DNA from: Mycobacterium sp.
GTDB lineage: Bacteria > Actinomycetota > Actinomycetes > Mycobacteriales > Mycobacteriaceae
DNA length: 5,380 nucleotides
Direction of reading: 5' to 3'
Assembly (NCBI GenBank): GCA_018500005.2
Contig: JAHBAP020000074.1
Span: forward strand, 1-5,380
The notes beneath the pieces were generated by a model, which saw only the letters and a program-made list of their open reading frames with translations, did not search any database and had not been told where the DNA came from. Below, in pieces: positions 1 through 5,380 of the stretch. The position numbers were made by a program, and so were the translations under genes. Every line of letters begins with the position of its first letter. The first letter of the stretch is position 1.

Positions 1-1068
1 ACCCCGGAGCAGCGACCGGCACTGCTGGAACGGGCCAAAGGCCTGGCCGCCGACGTCAAGGCCGCCGAGGCCCGCCAGGCCGACGCCGAGGCGGCCTTCA
101 CCGCTGCACACCTGGCGATCCCCAACGTCATCATCGACGGGGTGCCGGCCGGCGGCGAGGACGACTACGAGGTGCTCGAGGTTGTCGGCGAGCCGCCCGT
201 CATCGAGAACCCCCGGGACCACCTGGAACTCGGCGAGTCGCTGGGCCTGATCGACATGGAACGAGGTGCCAAGGTCTCCGGGTCGCGGTTCTACTTCCTC
301 ACCGGCCACGGTGCGCTGCTGCAACTGGGTCTGCTGCAACTTGCCGTCCGGCTGGCGACCGAGAACGGGTTCACCCTGATGATCCCGCCGGTGTTGGTCC
401 GCCCCGAGGTGATGGGCGGCACCGGCTTCCTCGGCGCCCACGCCGACGAGATCTATCACCTCGAAGCCGACGACCTCTATCTCGTCGGCACCTCCGAAGT
501 GCCGTTGGCCGGTTACCACGCCGACGAGATTCTCGACCTGTCCGACGGAGCGAAGCGCTACGCGGGCTGGTCGTCGTGCTTTCGGCGGGAGGCCGGCAGC
601 TACGGCAAGGACACCCGCGGCATCATCAGGGTGCACCAGTTCGACAAGGTCGAGGCGTTCGTTTACTGCCGGCCCGACGATGCCGAGGCCGAACACCAGC
701 GTCTGCTGGGCTGGCAGCGCCAGATGCTGGAGCTCATCGAGGTGCCCTACCGCGTGATCGACGTCGCCGCCGGCGATCTCGGCTCGTCGGCGGCCCGCAA
801 GTTCGACTGCGAGGCCTGGGTGCCCACCCAGCGGGCCTACCGCGAACTGACCTCGACGTCGAACTGCACCACCTTCCAGGCCCGCCGGCTTGCCACCCGC
901 TACCGCGACGACAACGGCAAGCCCCAGATCGCGGCAACCCTCAACGGGACGCTGGCGACGACGCGGTGGATCGTCGCGATCCTGGAGAATCATCAGCAGT
1001 CGGACGGAAGCGTGCGAGTTCCCGCCGCACTGGTTCCGTTCCTGGGGAGGGAAGTGCTGACACCGTGA
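1..1068 (+). CDS. serS: Seryl-tRNA synthetase, 3' part (N-terminus outside window)
   Basis: Class II aminoacyl-tRNA synthetase that activates serine with ATP and charges tRNA-Ser (also the first step toward selenocysteyl-tRNA where that exists) in the cytoplasm. The frame is open from base 1, giving 355 residues; the mycobacterial enzyme is about 419, so roughly 64 N-terminal residues are missing. The first ~35 visible residues are Ala/Glu/Arg-rich and fit the second helix of the tRNA-binding coiled-coil arm. The catalytic core follows: motif 1 around '[20 protein letters not shown]', the serine-binding TSE loop (codons 490-498), motif 2 starting CFRRE (577-591) and running through GSYGKDTRG to HQFDKVE, then '[13 protein letters not shown]', and motif 3 '[20 protein letters not shown]' with its ATP-binding Arg at 964-966. 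All signature residues are present and the gene looks intact. An internal ATG or GTG start is unlikely because the reading frame and homology continue upstream. The stop TGA overlaps the next gene's GTG. Confidence 0.97.
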   Translation, partial: TPEQRPALLERAKGLAADVKAAEARQADAEAAFTAAHLAIPNVIIDGVPAGGEDDYEVLEVVGEPPVIENPRDHLELGESLGLIDMERGAKVSGSRFYFLTGHGALLQLGLLQLAVRLATENGFTLMIPPVLVRPEVMGGTGFLGAHADEIYHLEADDLYLVGTSEVPLAGYHADEILDLSDGAKRYAGWSSCFRREAGSYGKDTRGIIRVHQFDKVEAFVYCRPDDAEAEHQRLLGWQRQMLELIEVPYRVIDVAAGDLGSSAARKFDCEAWVPTQRAYRELTSTSNCTTFQARRLATRYRDDNGKPQIAATLNGTLATTRWIVAILENHQQSDGSVRVPAALVPFLGREVLTP

Positions 1069-1880
1069 TCGAACTCGAACTGGACGACCTGAAGACTTGG
1101 TTCGGTTTCGGGGTGGCCGGTAATTTCGCCGGACATCTCGACCAGGCCGGGGAAGCGGGCGATTTCGTGACGGTGGTGGCCAAGGAGGGTGCGCCCAAGG
1201 GCATTTTCCCTTGGTATATACCGGGATTCGATGGCCAACTCGGAGAGTTCCCGCTGTCCCACGACGCCCTTATCGTCCCGAAAGTCGCCGAGGAAGACGG
1301 TCCGCTGAACCTTCAGATCGAACCCGAGGTCGGACTGGCCTGCGAGGTGGTGTGGCGTGGCGACATCGTCTCCAGCCTGCGTCCGTTCGCACTCGGGGCG
1401 TTCAACGACTGTTCGATCCGTCGGCCGAACGCCAAGAAGATCAGCGAGAAGAAGAACTGGGGACCGGCCTCCAAAGGCGTCGCCTACGAGTTCTTCGAGG
1501 CACACGACCTCACCCCGGATGGCCCCACCGCCACGTTGCGCCTGCTGTGCCACCTGCGCACCGCCGATGGGAAACACCACGAGTACGGAGTCGACAGCCC
1601 ACTGCTGGGCTACTCCTATTACGGCGAGGTACTGCTGGACTGGATCGCCGAACGACTGGCCAACCAGAAGGGTTCGCCGGAAACCCCGTTGGAGGACGTC
1701 GGGGCACAGCTGGTCGCCGCCGGCCATCCCAGCCACGTGCTGATCGGCATCGGGGCCACCCGCTACACCAGTTACGGAGAGAGCACGTTCCTCAAGCCCG
1801 GCGACGAGGGCATCGTGCGGGTCTATGACACTGCCGGAGAGGACTTTTCCGAATTGCGCCAGTTGGTCTGGGAGCCCTAG
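1065..1880 (+). CDS. DUF5718-like protein with FAH-superfamily features
   Basis: A 271-residue soluble protein that I recognise as DUF5718-like; its function is not established. The GTG start at 1065 overlaps the serS stop (GTGA, 1065-1068). A purine-rich GGGGAGGGA (1044-1052) lies about 13 bases upstream, rather far, so translational coupling to serS is likely. The frame is open further upstream (to 576), but that part is only the shadow of serS. No signal peptide or membrane segment is visible. Features recall fumarylacetoacetate hydrolase (FAH) enzymes: an E-x-E pair (E86, E88) in '[14 protein letters not shown]', 'FNDCSIRR' (N114, D115, S117, R119) resembling the FAH 'NDWSARD' segment, a Lys/Trp/Gly-rich stretch to 'SKG' (K129-G138), and a C-terminal '[14 protein letters not shown]' like the FAH 'GFLKPGDVVEVEI' strand. 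FAH members bind Mg2+ or Ca2+ through such acidic residues and cleave or decarboxylate beta-diketone-type acids; a similar activity here is inference. The TAG stop lies inside a palindrome shared with the opposing gene. Confidence 0.85.
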   Translation: MIELELDDLKTWFGFGVAGNFAGHLDQAGEAGDFVTVVAKEGAPKGIFPWYIPGFDGQLGEFPLSHDALIVPKVAEEDGPLNLQIEPEVGLACEVVWRGDIVSSLRPFALGAFNDCSIRRPNAKKISEKKNWGPASKGVAYEFFEAHDLTPDGPTATLRLLCHLRTADGKHHEYGVDSPLLGYSYYGEVLLDWIAERLANQKGSPETPLEDVGAQLVAAGHPSHVLIGIGATRYTSYGESTFLKPGDEGIVRVYDTAGEDFSELRQLVWEP

Positions 1881-2227
1881 ACGGTTCGGTGGCTCGCCAG
1901 TAGTTCCTCGAAGATCGCGAGGAACTCGTCGGGATGCTCGGGCGTGAACGCCGGACTGGGCCAGGTTCCCGGGACGTCGAGGGTGATCAGCGTCGAGCGA
2001 ATCGGCCGCTGCACATCCAGGGGTAGCCAGCGTCGCAAATCCGAACTGCCCCAGATGCGGAACCGCTGTAGCAGCAGCCCCAACGGTTCGGCCTGATAGC
2101 CCCTGATGACGCGCAGTGGAATCACTTTGGCTGTGCCGGAAGGGAAGTGATAGCGCCGCAACGTCAACGCGCGCCGGTCGAGTTGGACTTGACCGTCGTC
2201 GTAGTACTGCCGCGGCGGCCGGCTCAC
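1877..2227 (-). CDS. Small conserved hypothetical protein downstream of namH (Rv3819-like by position)
   Basis: A 116-residue protein of unknown function. The start is a GTG at 2227-2225 that overlaps the namH stop TGA (GTGA, 2227-2224). No Shine-Dalgarno-like run is visible just upstream (the reverse strand reads CTGCTCCAAGCT), so translation probably depends on ribosomes finishing namH. The protein opens with basic 'MSRPPRQYYDDG', then alternates short hydrophobic and charged stretches ('VQLDRRALTLRRYHFPSG', 'KVIPLRVIRGYQ', 'RFRIWGSSDLRRWLPLD', 'STLITLDV') and ends in a predicted helix 'PDEFLAIFEELLA'. Many strands plus one C-terminal helix suggest a compact beta domain of the bacterial PH-like kind, but this is inference from sequence pattern only. 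No Cys pair, signal peptide or membrane helix is seen. In M. tuberculosis a protein of similar size (Rv3819) follows Rv3818 (namH); I recall the position, not an alignment. Co-transcription with namH hints at a link to NamH or precursor modification. Confidence 0.8.
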   Translation of the reverse strand: MSRPPRQYYDDGQVQLDRRALTLRRYHFPSGTAKVIPLRVIRGYQAEPLGLLLQRFRIWGSSDLRRWLPLDVQRPIRSTLITLDVPGTWPSPAFTPEHPDEFLAIFEELLASHRTV

Positions 2228-3771
2228 AGCTTGGAGCAGCGCAGGGGATGGCCCTTACTGGTCAGGCACTTCCCGGTCTTGAGATCCCAGTCCCAGCCGT
2301 GCAGGTTGCAGGTCAGCTTGTCGCCCTCCACCACGCCGAACTTGGACAGGTCGGCCTTCAGGTGTGGGCAGCGACGCTGAATCTCCCAGCCGTCCAGCGT
2401 GATCGTCGAGGTGTCGTCATGCGCCTCGGCGAACCACCCGTCGGCGTAAGCGATCCGCTCATCGGTGAGGCATTTGAAGAAGGTGTAGAGGTACTCGTTG
2501 TAACCGCCGACTCGCCAGGCCTTGAACCGGGTGGACAGGAAGATGGTGTTCACCCAGTCAGGTTCGTTGTCCCGCAGCACCGTTCGCACCAACTCCGGGG
2601 CGATCTCGAAGCCGTACCGGAACTTCTCGTCCGCGATCGGCTCGCGCACAGTGCGTTTCGGGAAGTCCAGCACCACAGTCTCGGGCCCCATCTTCAGTTC
2701 GACGGGATAGCCGATGCCATCGCAGATCTGGTCGCTCTGCAGCATGAAAGGCTCGAATCGGGCGCGCAACGACTCCAGCAGGGGTTCCCCGGTGGCCGGC
2801 GCCCAACCGGCTTTCTCGGCGGCCAGCACCGGGGCCATCCGCTCGGCGTATTCGGCGATGTAGTCGGCCTTGCCGGTGGTGAAGATCTTCTCCACCTCGG
2901 CATCCGGCATTGGGTGGGTCAGCGAAATCAGTTGCGACCCTTGGAAATCCGCCACCGAACCCGGGATCATCAGCAGCCCCCCATTGTGGCCGTTGATGCG
3001 CATCTGCTCGAGGAACACCATCTGGTCGGGAAAGATGTTGCCCGGATCGCCGTGGTCGTCGTTGAGGAAACGCAACTCCGGATCCAGGAAGCACGGCGGG
3101 CCGGCGGAGGGGATCACCCAGGTGGCGCCTACGTCGGCGATGTACTGCCGGCAGCGGTCCATACCGCGTTGGCGCTTCTGGGTCGCGAAGGCCTCTTTCG
3201 CCCGCTCCGGCATGTCATAGACCATCGGGTACCAGATCGCCCCGGAGTACTGGGGCATGTGTACATCGATGTGGTCGAACGCGCCGAGCATGTCCACACC
3301 CAGCGGCCGGGAGTCGTTCATGTTGAACACCGTGGTGGTGCCGTCGGAGATGACGATCCCCGAGTCGCCGATCGGGCCGTCGGCCGGTGCCCGCAGGGCG
3401 ACGATCATCACGTCCAGATCGCCCTTGGGACCGCTGATCCGATGTTTGACCGAGTCCTCGGTCTCGAAGAACCGCTGGAAGCCCAGCTTCTGCAGCTCCC
3501 GCTTCAAGTCGGGTACCGGGAAGTCCGGGAGCAGCACCACCGCGTCCTTGTTGACGTGCTCGGCGAGCAGTCTCGCGTCGAAGTGGTCCAGGTGCAGATG
3601 AGAGATGTACAGGTAGTCGCAAGCGCCGAGGGCGTCCCAGTCCAGGCCGCTGTTGTCGGGAAAGACGAACCACGAACCGAAATAGGCGGGGTTGAGCCAT
3701 GGGTCGCAGAGGACGCTGCCGGCCTGGGTATCTATCCGGAACCCCGCGTGCCCGATGCTGGTGACCTGCAT
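2224..3771 (-). CDS. namH: UDP-N-acetylmuramic acid hydroxylase (NamH), MBL-fold plus Rieske protein
   Basis: Predicted monooxygenase converting the N-acetyl group of UDP-MurNAc to N-glycolyl in the cytoplasm, the modification typical of mycobacterial, rhodococcal and nocardial peptidoglycan. The product is 515 residues, close to the 516 of Rv3818. The N-terminal half is a metallo-beta-lactamase-like domain: 'SIGHAGFRI' (5-13), 'LCDPWLNP' (21-28) and the metal motif HLHLDH (58-63). The C-terminus is a Rieske [2Fe-2S] domain with C468-P-H470 and C488-N-L-H491, i.e. CxH-x17-CxxH with all four ligands present. The ATG at 3771 was chosen because GGGAAGGGG lies 4 bases upstream and the protein then begins directly with the MBL strand; the open frame continues far upstream, but only antisense to the acyltransferase genes. 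It is the first gene of a leftward two-gene operon, overlapping the next start by GTGA. A general MBL/Rieske oxygenase with another N-acyl substrate is the alternative, but length, ligands and neighbours favour NamH. Confidence 0.9.
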   Translation of the reverse strand: MQVTSIGHAGFRIDTQAGSVLCDPWLNPAYFGSWFVFPDNSGLDWDALGACDYLYISHLHLDHFDARLLAEHVNKDAVVLLPDFPVPDLKRELQKLGFQRFFETEDSVKHRISGPKGDLDVMIVALRAPADGPIGDSGIVISDGTTTVFNMNDSRPLGVDMLGAFDHIDVHMPQYSGAIWYPMVYDMPERAKEAFATQKRQRGMDRCRQYIADVGATWVIPSAGPPCFLDPELRFLNDDHGDPGNIFPDQMVFLEQMRINGHNGGLLMIPGSVADFQGSQLISLTHPMPDAEVEKIFTTGKADYIAEYAERMAPVLAAEKAGWAPATGEPLLESLRARFEPFMLQSDQICDGIGYPVELKMGPETVVLDFPKRTVREPIADEKFRYGFEIAPELVRTVLRDNEPDWVNTIFLSTRFKAWRVGGYNEYLYTFFKCLTDERIAYADGWFAEAHDDTSTITLDGWEIQRRCPHLKADLSKFGVVEGDKLTCNLHGWDWDLKTGKCLTSKGHPLRCSKL

Positions 3772-3775
3772 GAAT

Positions 3776-3784
3776 CCCCTTCCC
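3776..3784 (-). promoter_or_regulatory. Ribosome binding site of namH
   Basis: The reverse strand reads GGGAAGGGG, followed by ATTC and then the ATG at 3771. This purine run sits at a short but usable distance and decides the namH start against the out-of-frame ATG at 3805-3803. Confidence 0.65.
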
Positions 3785-3806
3785 GAGAGTGACGCAGACG
3801 CCCATG

Positions 3807-3812
3807 AGCTTA
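3807..3812 (-). promoter_or_regulatory. Candidate -10 box for namH (TAAGCT)
   Basis: On the reverse strand TAAGCT fits the mycobacterial -10 consensus TANNNT. Initiation about 7 bases downstream would fall near 3800, giving a leader of roughly 28-30 bases that contains the namH ribosome binding site. No convincing -35 TTGACA-like box is seen at 16-18 bases; mycobacterial promoters often lack one. Assigned by pattern and position only. Confidence 0.4.
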
Positions 3813-3824
3813 GCCGCCTGCCGG

Positions 3825-3830
3825 TAGGGT
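3825..3830 (+). promoter_or_regulatory. Candidate -10 box for the acyltransferase operon (TAGGGT), leaderless
   Basis: TAGGGT fits TANNNT. It is followed by exactly 7 bases (GGATTGG) and then the GTG at 3838. In mycobacteria transcription commonly starts about 7 bases after this hexamer, and many mRNAs begin directly with ATG or GTG, so the mRNA may start at the first base of the gene. The competing reading is that AGGGTGG (3826-3832) is a Shine-Dalgarno for the same GTG. No -35 match is visible at the usual distance. Confidence 0.45.
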
Positions 3831-3837
3831 GGATTGG

Positions 3838-4599
3838 GTGGAACCGGCATATGGAAGTGTCATCGCGGCCGTCCGATTGCTCTGGCGCACGCAGGGACTG
3901 AAGATCACCATCACCGGGATGGAGAACTTGCCCGCGACCGGCGGCGCGGTGGTGGCCATCAACCACACCGGCTACCTCGACTTCACCTTCGCCGGCCTGC
4001 CGTTCTACCGGAACCGCCCGCGCCGCTTGGTGCGGTTCATGGCTAAGCAGGAAGTGTTCGACCACAAGGTGACCGGGCCGATCATGCGGGCTCTGCGGCA
4101 TATCCCGGTCGACCGGGCCAGCGGCGGCGACTCGTTCGACGCGGCGGTCCAGAGCCTCAAAGCCGGTGAACTCGTCGGGGTGTACCCGGAGGCGACGATC
4201 AGTCGCAGTTTCGAACTCAAGGAGTTCAAGTCCGGCGCAGCGCGGATGGCCATCGCCGCCGACGTGCCGATCATCCCGCACATCGTCTGGGGCGCCCAGC
4301 GCATCTGGACCAAGGACCACCCGAAGAAGATGGGGCGACCAAAGGTGCCGTTCCGCATCGCCGGCGGCGAGCCGATCCAGCCGACGCTGCCGCCGACGGA
4401 ATTGACCGCGTTGCTGCGTGCCCGGATGCAGGATCTGCTCGAGCACGTCCAGGACGCTTACGGCCCGTATCCGGCAGGGGAGTTCTGGGTGCCGCACCGA
4501 CTGGGCGGCGGGGCGCCGACGCTCGCTCAGGCCGCCGAACTCGAGTCCGCCGAACTCGCCGCCCGGGCGGCGAAGCGCCAGAAGGAGCTCGGCCAATAG
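3838..4599 (+). CDS. PlsC-family 1-acylglycerol-3-phosphate-type acyltransferase, first paralogue
   Basis: A 253-residue acyltransferase of the PlsC/LPLAT family. Such enzymes transfer an acyl group from acyl-CoA or acyl-ACP to a lysophospholipid-type acceptor at the cytoplasmic membrane face; the actual acceptor is unknown. Block I is NHTGYLD with catalytic H43 and D48 (Hx4D), block II 'HIPVDR' (to R93), block III 'YPEATIS' (E118), block IV 'VPIIPHIVWG' (from V143). Block III differs from the usual FPEGTRS: Gly to Ala and Arg to Ile. No clear membrane helix is seen; the N-terminus is probably an amphipathic attachment helix. A basic Ala/Glu-rich tail follows the conserved 'FWVPHRLGGG'. The GTG at 3838 is preferred over the GTG at 3829 because 'MEPAYG' aligns with the start 'MEPVYR' of the neighbouring paralogue and because of the promoter or ribosome site spacing. 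It heads a rightward operon; M. tuberculosis has a comparable cluster (Rv3814c-Rv3816c). Confidence 0.92.
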   Translation: MEPAYGSVIAAVRLLWRTQGLKITITGMENLPATGGAVVAINHTGYLDFTFAGLPFYRNRPRRLVRFMAKQEVFDHKVTGPIMRALRHIPVDRASGGDSFDAAVQSLKAGELVGVYPEATISRSFELKEFKSGAARMAIAADVPIIPHIVWGAQRIWTKDHPKKMGRPKVPFRIAGGEPIQPTLPPTELTALLRARMQDLLEHVQDAYGPYPAGEFWVPHRLGGGAPTLAQAAELESAELAARAAKRQKELGQ

Positions 4600-5346
4600 A
4601 TGGAACCGGTCTATCGCGGTATCGAGATCGCGGCGGCGATGGCCGCTCGGGCGCTCGGCACCAAGATCACCTACCAGGGGCTGGAGAACATCCCCGCCCA
4701 CGGCGGTGCGGTGGTCGCGATGAACCACATTAGCTATCTGGACTACCTGCCCGCCGGACTGGCCAGCCGTCAGCGTCACCGTCGTATCCGGTACATGCTC
4801 AAGGCGGAGGCGCTGGAACACGGGACGGTCGACTGGATCATCAAGCACACCGACTGCATCCCGGTGGACCGCTCCGCCGGGGCCGGCGCCTATGCCGAAG
4901 CGGTGCGCCGCCTCCGGCGCGGCCAGTTGGTCGGGGTGTTCCCGGAAGCGACCATCAGCCGCAGCTTCGAGCTCAAGGAGTTCAAGTCCGGCGCCGTTCG
5001 GATGGCGCTCGAGGCGCAGGCGCCGATCATCCCGCTCATCCTTTGGGGATCGCAGCGGATGTGGACGAAGGACCATCCGAAAGCATTCGGCCGCAGGAGG
5101 ATTCCCTGGATCATCCGAGCGGGAGCGCCGTTGCAGCCGGTCGGGACCGCTGCCGAGCTCGATGCCGCATTGCGGGCTTCGATGACCAATATCCTGCATC
5201 AGGTCCAGGAGCAGTACCCGCATCCACCCGGCGCCTGGTGGGTTCCGCATCGGCTCGGCGGCAGCGCCCCGACGCCGGCCGAGGCCACCCGACTCGACCA
5301 GGAAGAACTGGCTGAGCGTGCCCGCCGGCGGGCCGAGTCCGCCTGA
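4600..5346 (+). CDS. PlsC-family acyltransferase, second paralogue
   Basis: A 248-residue paralogue of the preceding protein with the same fold and likely the same chemistry. Its ATG follows the upstream TAG with no base between (TAGATG, 4597-4602), and AAGGAG (4582-4587) lies 12 bases before the start, so the genes are co-translated from one mRNA. Block I is NHISYLD with H43 and D48 at the same residue numbers as in the first copy, block II 'CIPVDR' (R91), block III 'FPEATIS' (E116), block IV 'APIIPLILWG'. Eighteen residues beginning at the block III proline (PEATISRSFELKEFKSGA) are identical in both copies, and 'WVPHRLGG' is shared near the C-terminus. The acceptor-side region differs: positions 49-85 are less hydrophobic and more basic (RQRHRRIRYMLKAE) than in the first copy, so the two may use different acyl chains or acceptors (inference). 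No signal peptide is seen. Intact; which phospholipid step it serves cannot be read from sequence. Confidence 0.92.
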   Translation: MEPVYRGIEIAAAMAARALGTKITYQGLENIPAHGGAVVAMNHISYLDYLPAGLASRQRHRRIRYMLKAEALEHGTVDWIIKHTDCIPVDRSAGAGAYAEAVRRLRRGQLVGVFPEATISRSFELKEFKSGAVRMALEAQAPIIPLILWGSQRMWTKDHPKAFGRRRIPWIIRAGAPLQPVGTAAELDAALRASMTNILHQVQEQYPHPPGAWWVPHRLGGSAPTPAEATRLDQEELAERARRRAESA

Positions 5347-5348
5347 TC

Positions 5349-5380
5349 TTGCCGGCACTGATCGCAAGCGGCGTCGCCGG
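5349..5380 (+). CDS. Possible start of a HAD-superfamily hydrolase gene (truncated by window end)
   Basis: A TTG at 5349, 2 bases after the acyltransferase stop, opens a frame reading (M)PALIASGVAG to the window end. This resembles the N-terminus of Cof-type HAD phosphatases, which usually read LIASDxDGTLL, and in M. tuberculosis a HAD-type gene (Rv3813c) follows the acyltransferase cluster; both points are from memory. The two catalytic aspartates of motif I would here be Gly (GGC) and Ala (GCC). Only ten codons are visible and no good ribosome binding site precedes the TTG, so the call rests on pattern and gene order. Confidence 0.35.
   Translation, partial: MPALIASGVA

Larger units (their letters stand above)
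3838..5346 (+). repeat. Tandem gene duplication (two acyltransferase copies)
   Basis: The two genes align without gaps over their first ~95 residues (26 of the first 49 identical by eye). They keep a 23-base identical DNA stretch (4216-4238 and 4972-4994) coding for LKEFKSG. Divergence elsewhere shows an old duplication rather than a recent one. Confidence 0.8.

Noticed and set aside
576..1064. Upstream extension of the DUF5718-like frame
   Set aside because: It is an Arg/Ala-rich out-of-frame reading of serS; homology-like sequence begins at the GTG at 1065.
1213..1222. Perfect 10-base palindrome GGTATATACC, considered as an operator
   Set aside because: It lies inside the DUF5718-like coding sequence, encodes conserved-looking Trp-Tyr-Ile-Pro, and no promoter is nearby.
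2116..3792. A 558-codon open frame on the + strand antisense to namH
   Set aside because: It has no recognisable domain and a composition typical of an antisense GC-rich shadow; namH on the other strand has clear MBL and Rieske motifs.
3804..3827. Seven-codon open frame MSLAACR before the first acyltransferase, considered as a leader peptide
   Set aside because: It has no ribosome binding site and would lie upstream of the likely transcript start after 3830; its TAG stop overlaps the proposed -10 box.
3829..3831. Alternative GTG start for the first acyltransferase, three codons earlier
   Set aside because: The paralogue begins at the position equal to 3838, and 3829 overlaps the probable -10 hexamer and lacks an upstream Shine-Dalgarno.
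3772..5367. Open frame upstream of namH on the - strand that would give a 1047-residue protein
   Set aside because: The extra part is antisense to two clear acyltransferase genes and lacks any domain; the ATG at 3771 has a good ribosome binding site and matches the family length.

Overview
The window is a gene-dense, GC-rich stretch typical of an actinobacterium, most likely a mycobacterium or close mycolic-acid relative. The main evidence is a namH-type gene (UDP-N-acetylmuramate hydroxylase, the N-glycolyl-muramic acid enzyme). It stands divergent to tandem PlsC-type acyltransferases and convergent with the end of serS. From memory, this order matches the M. tuberculosis surroundings of Rv3814c-Rv3819 and Rv3834c. 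In that species the sulfolipid genes (papA2 to fadD23) lie between the Rv3819 and serS ends; here only one DUF5718-like gene does. That species-level comparison is inference and was not checked.

Layout. A rightward pair comes first: the 3' part of serS (1-1068), which begins outside the window, and a DUF5718-like gene (1065-1880) joined to it by a GTGA start/stop overlap. Facing it is a leftward pair: namH (start 3771, stop 2224) followed by a small gene of unknown function (start 2227, stop 1877), also joined by a GTGA overlap. The two pairs meet tail to tail in a CTAG palindrome (1877-1880) that supplies a TAG stop to each strand, so no terminator fits between them. A 66-base divergent intergenic region (3772-3837) carries a plausible -10 box for each direction. 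To its right, two paralogous acyltransferase genes (3838-4599 and 4600-5346) abut without a spacer. The last 32 bases look like the first codons of a HAD-type hydrolase gene.

How the genes relate. namH modifies the peptidoglycan precursor UDP-MurNAc in the cytoplasm. The acyltransferases probably act in phospholipid or other acyl-lipid synthesis at the inner face of the membrane. The locus is therefore mainly envelope metabolism beside a housekeeping tRNA synthetase. I see no mobile element, CRISPR array, RNA gene or defence system, and no stretch above 300 bases lacks a gene. The points most worth a second look are the FAH-like signature in the DUF5718 protein, the MBL-plus-Rieske architecture of NamH in reversed order to CMAH, the probable leaderless GTG start of the first acyltransferase, and the apparent loss of both motif-I aspartates in the HAD-like start at the right edge.
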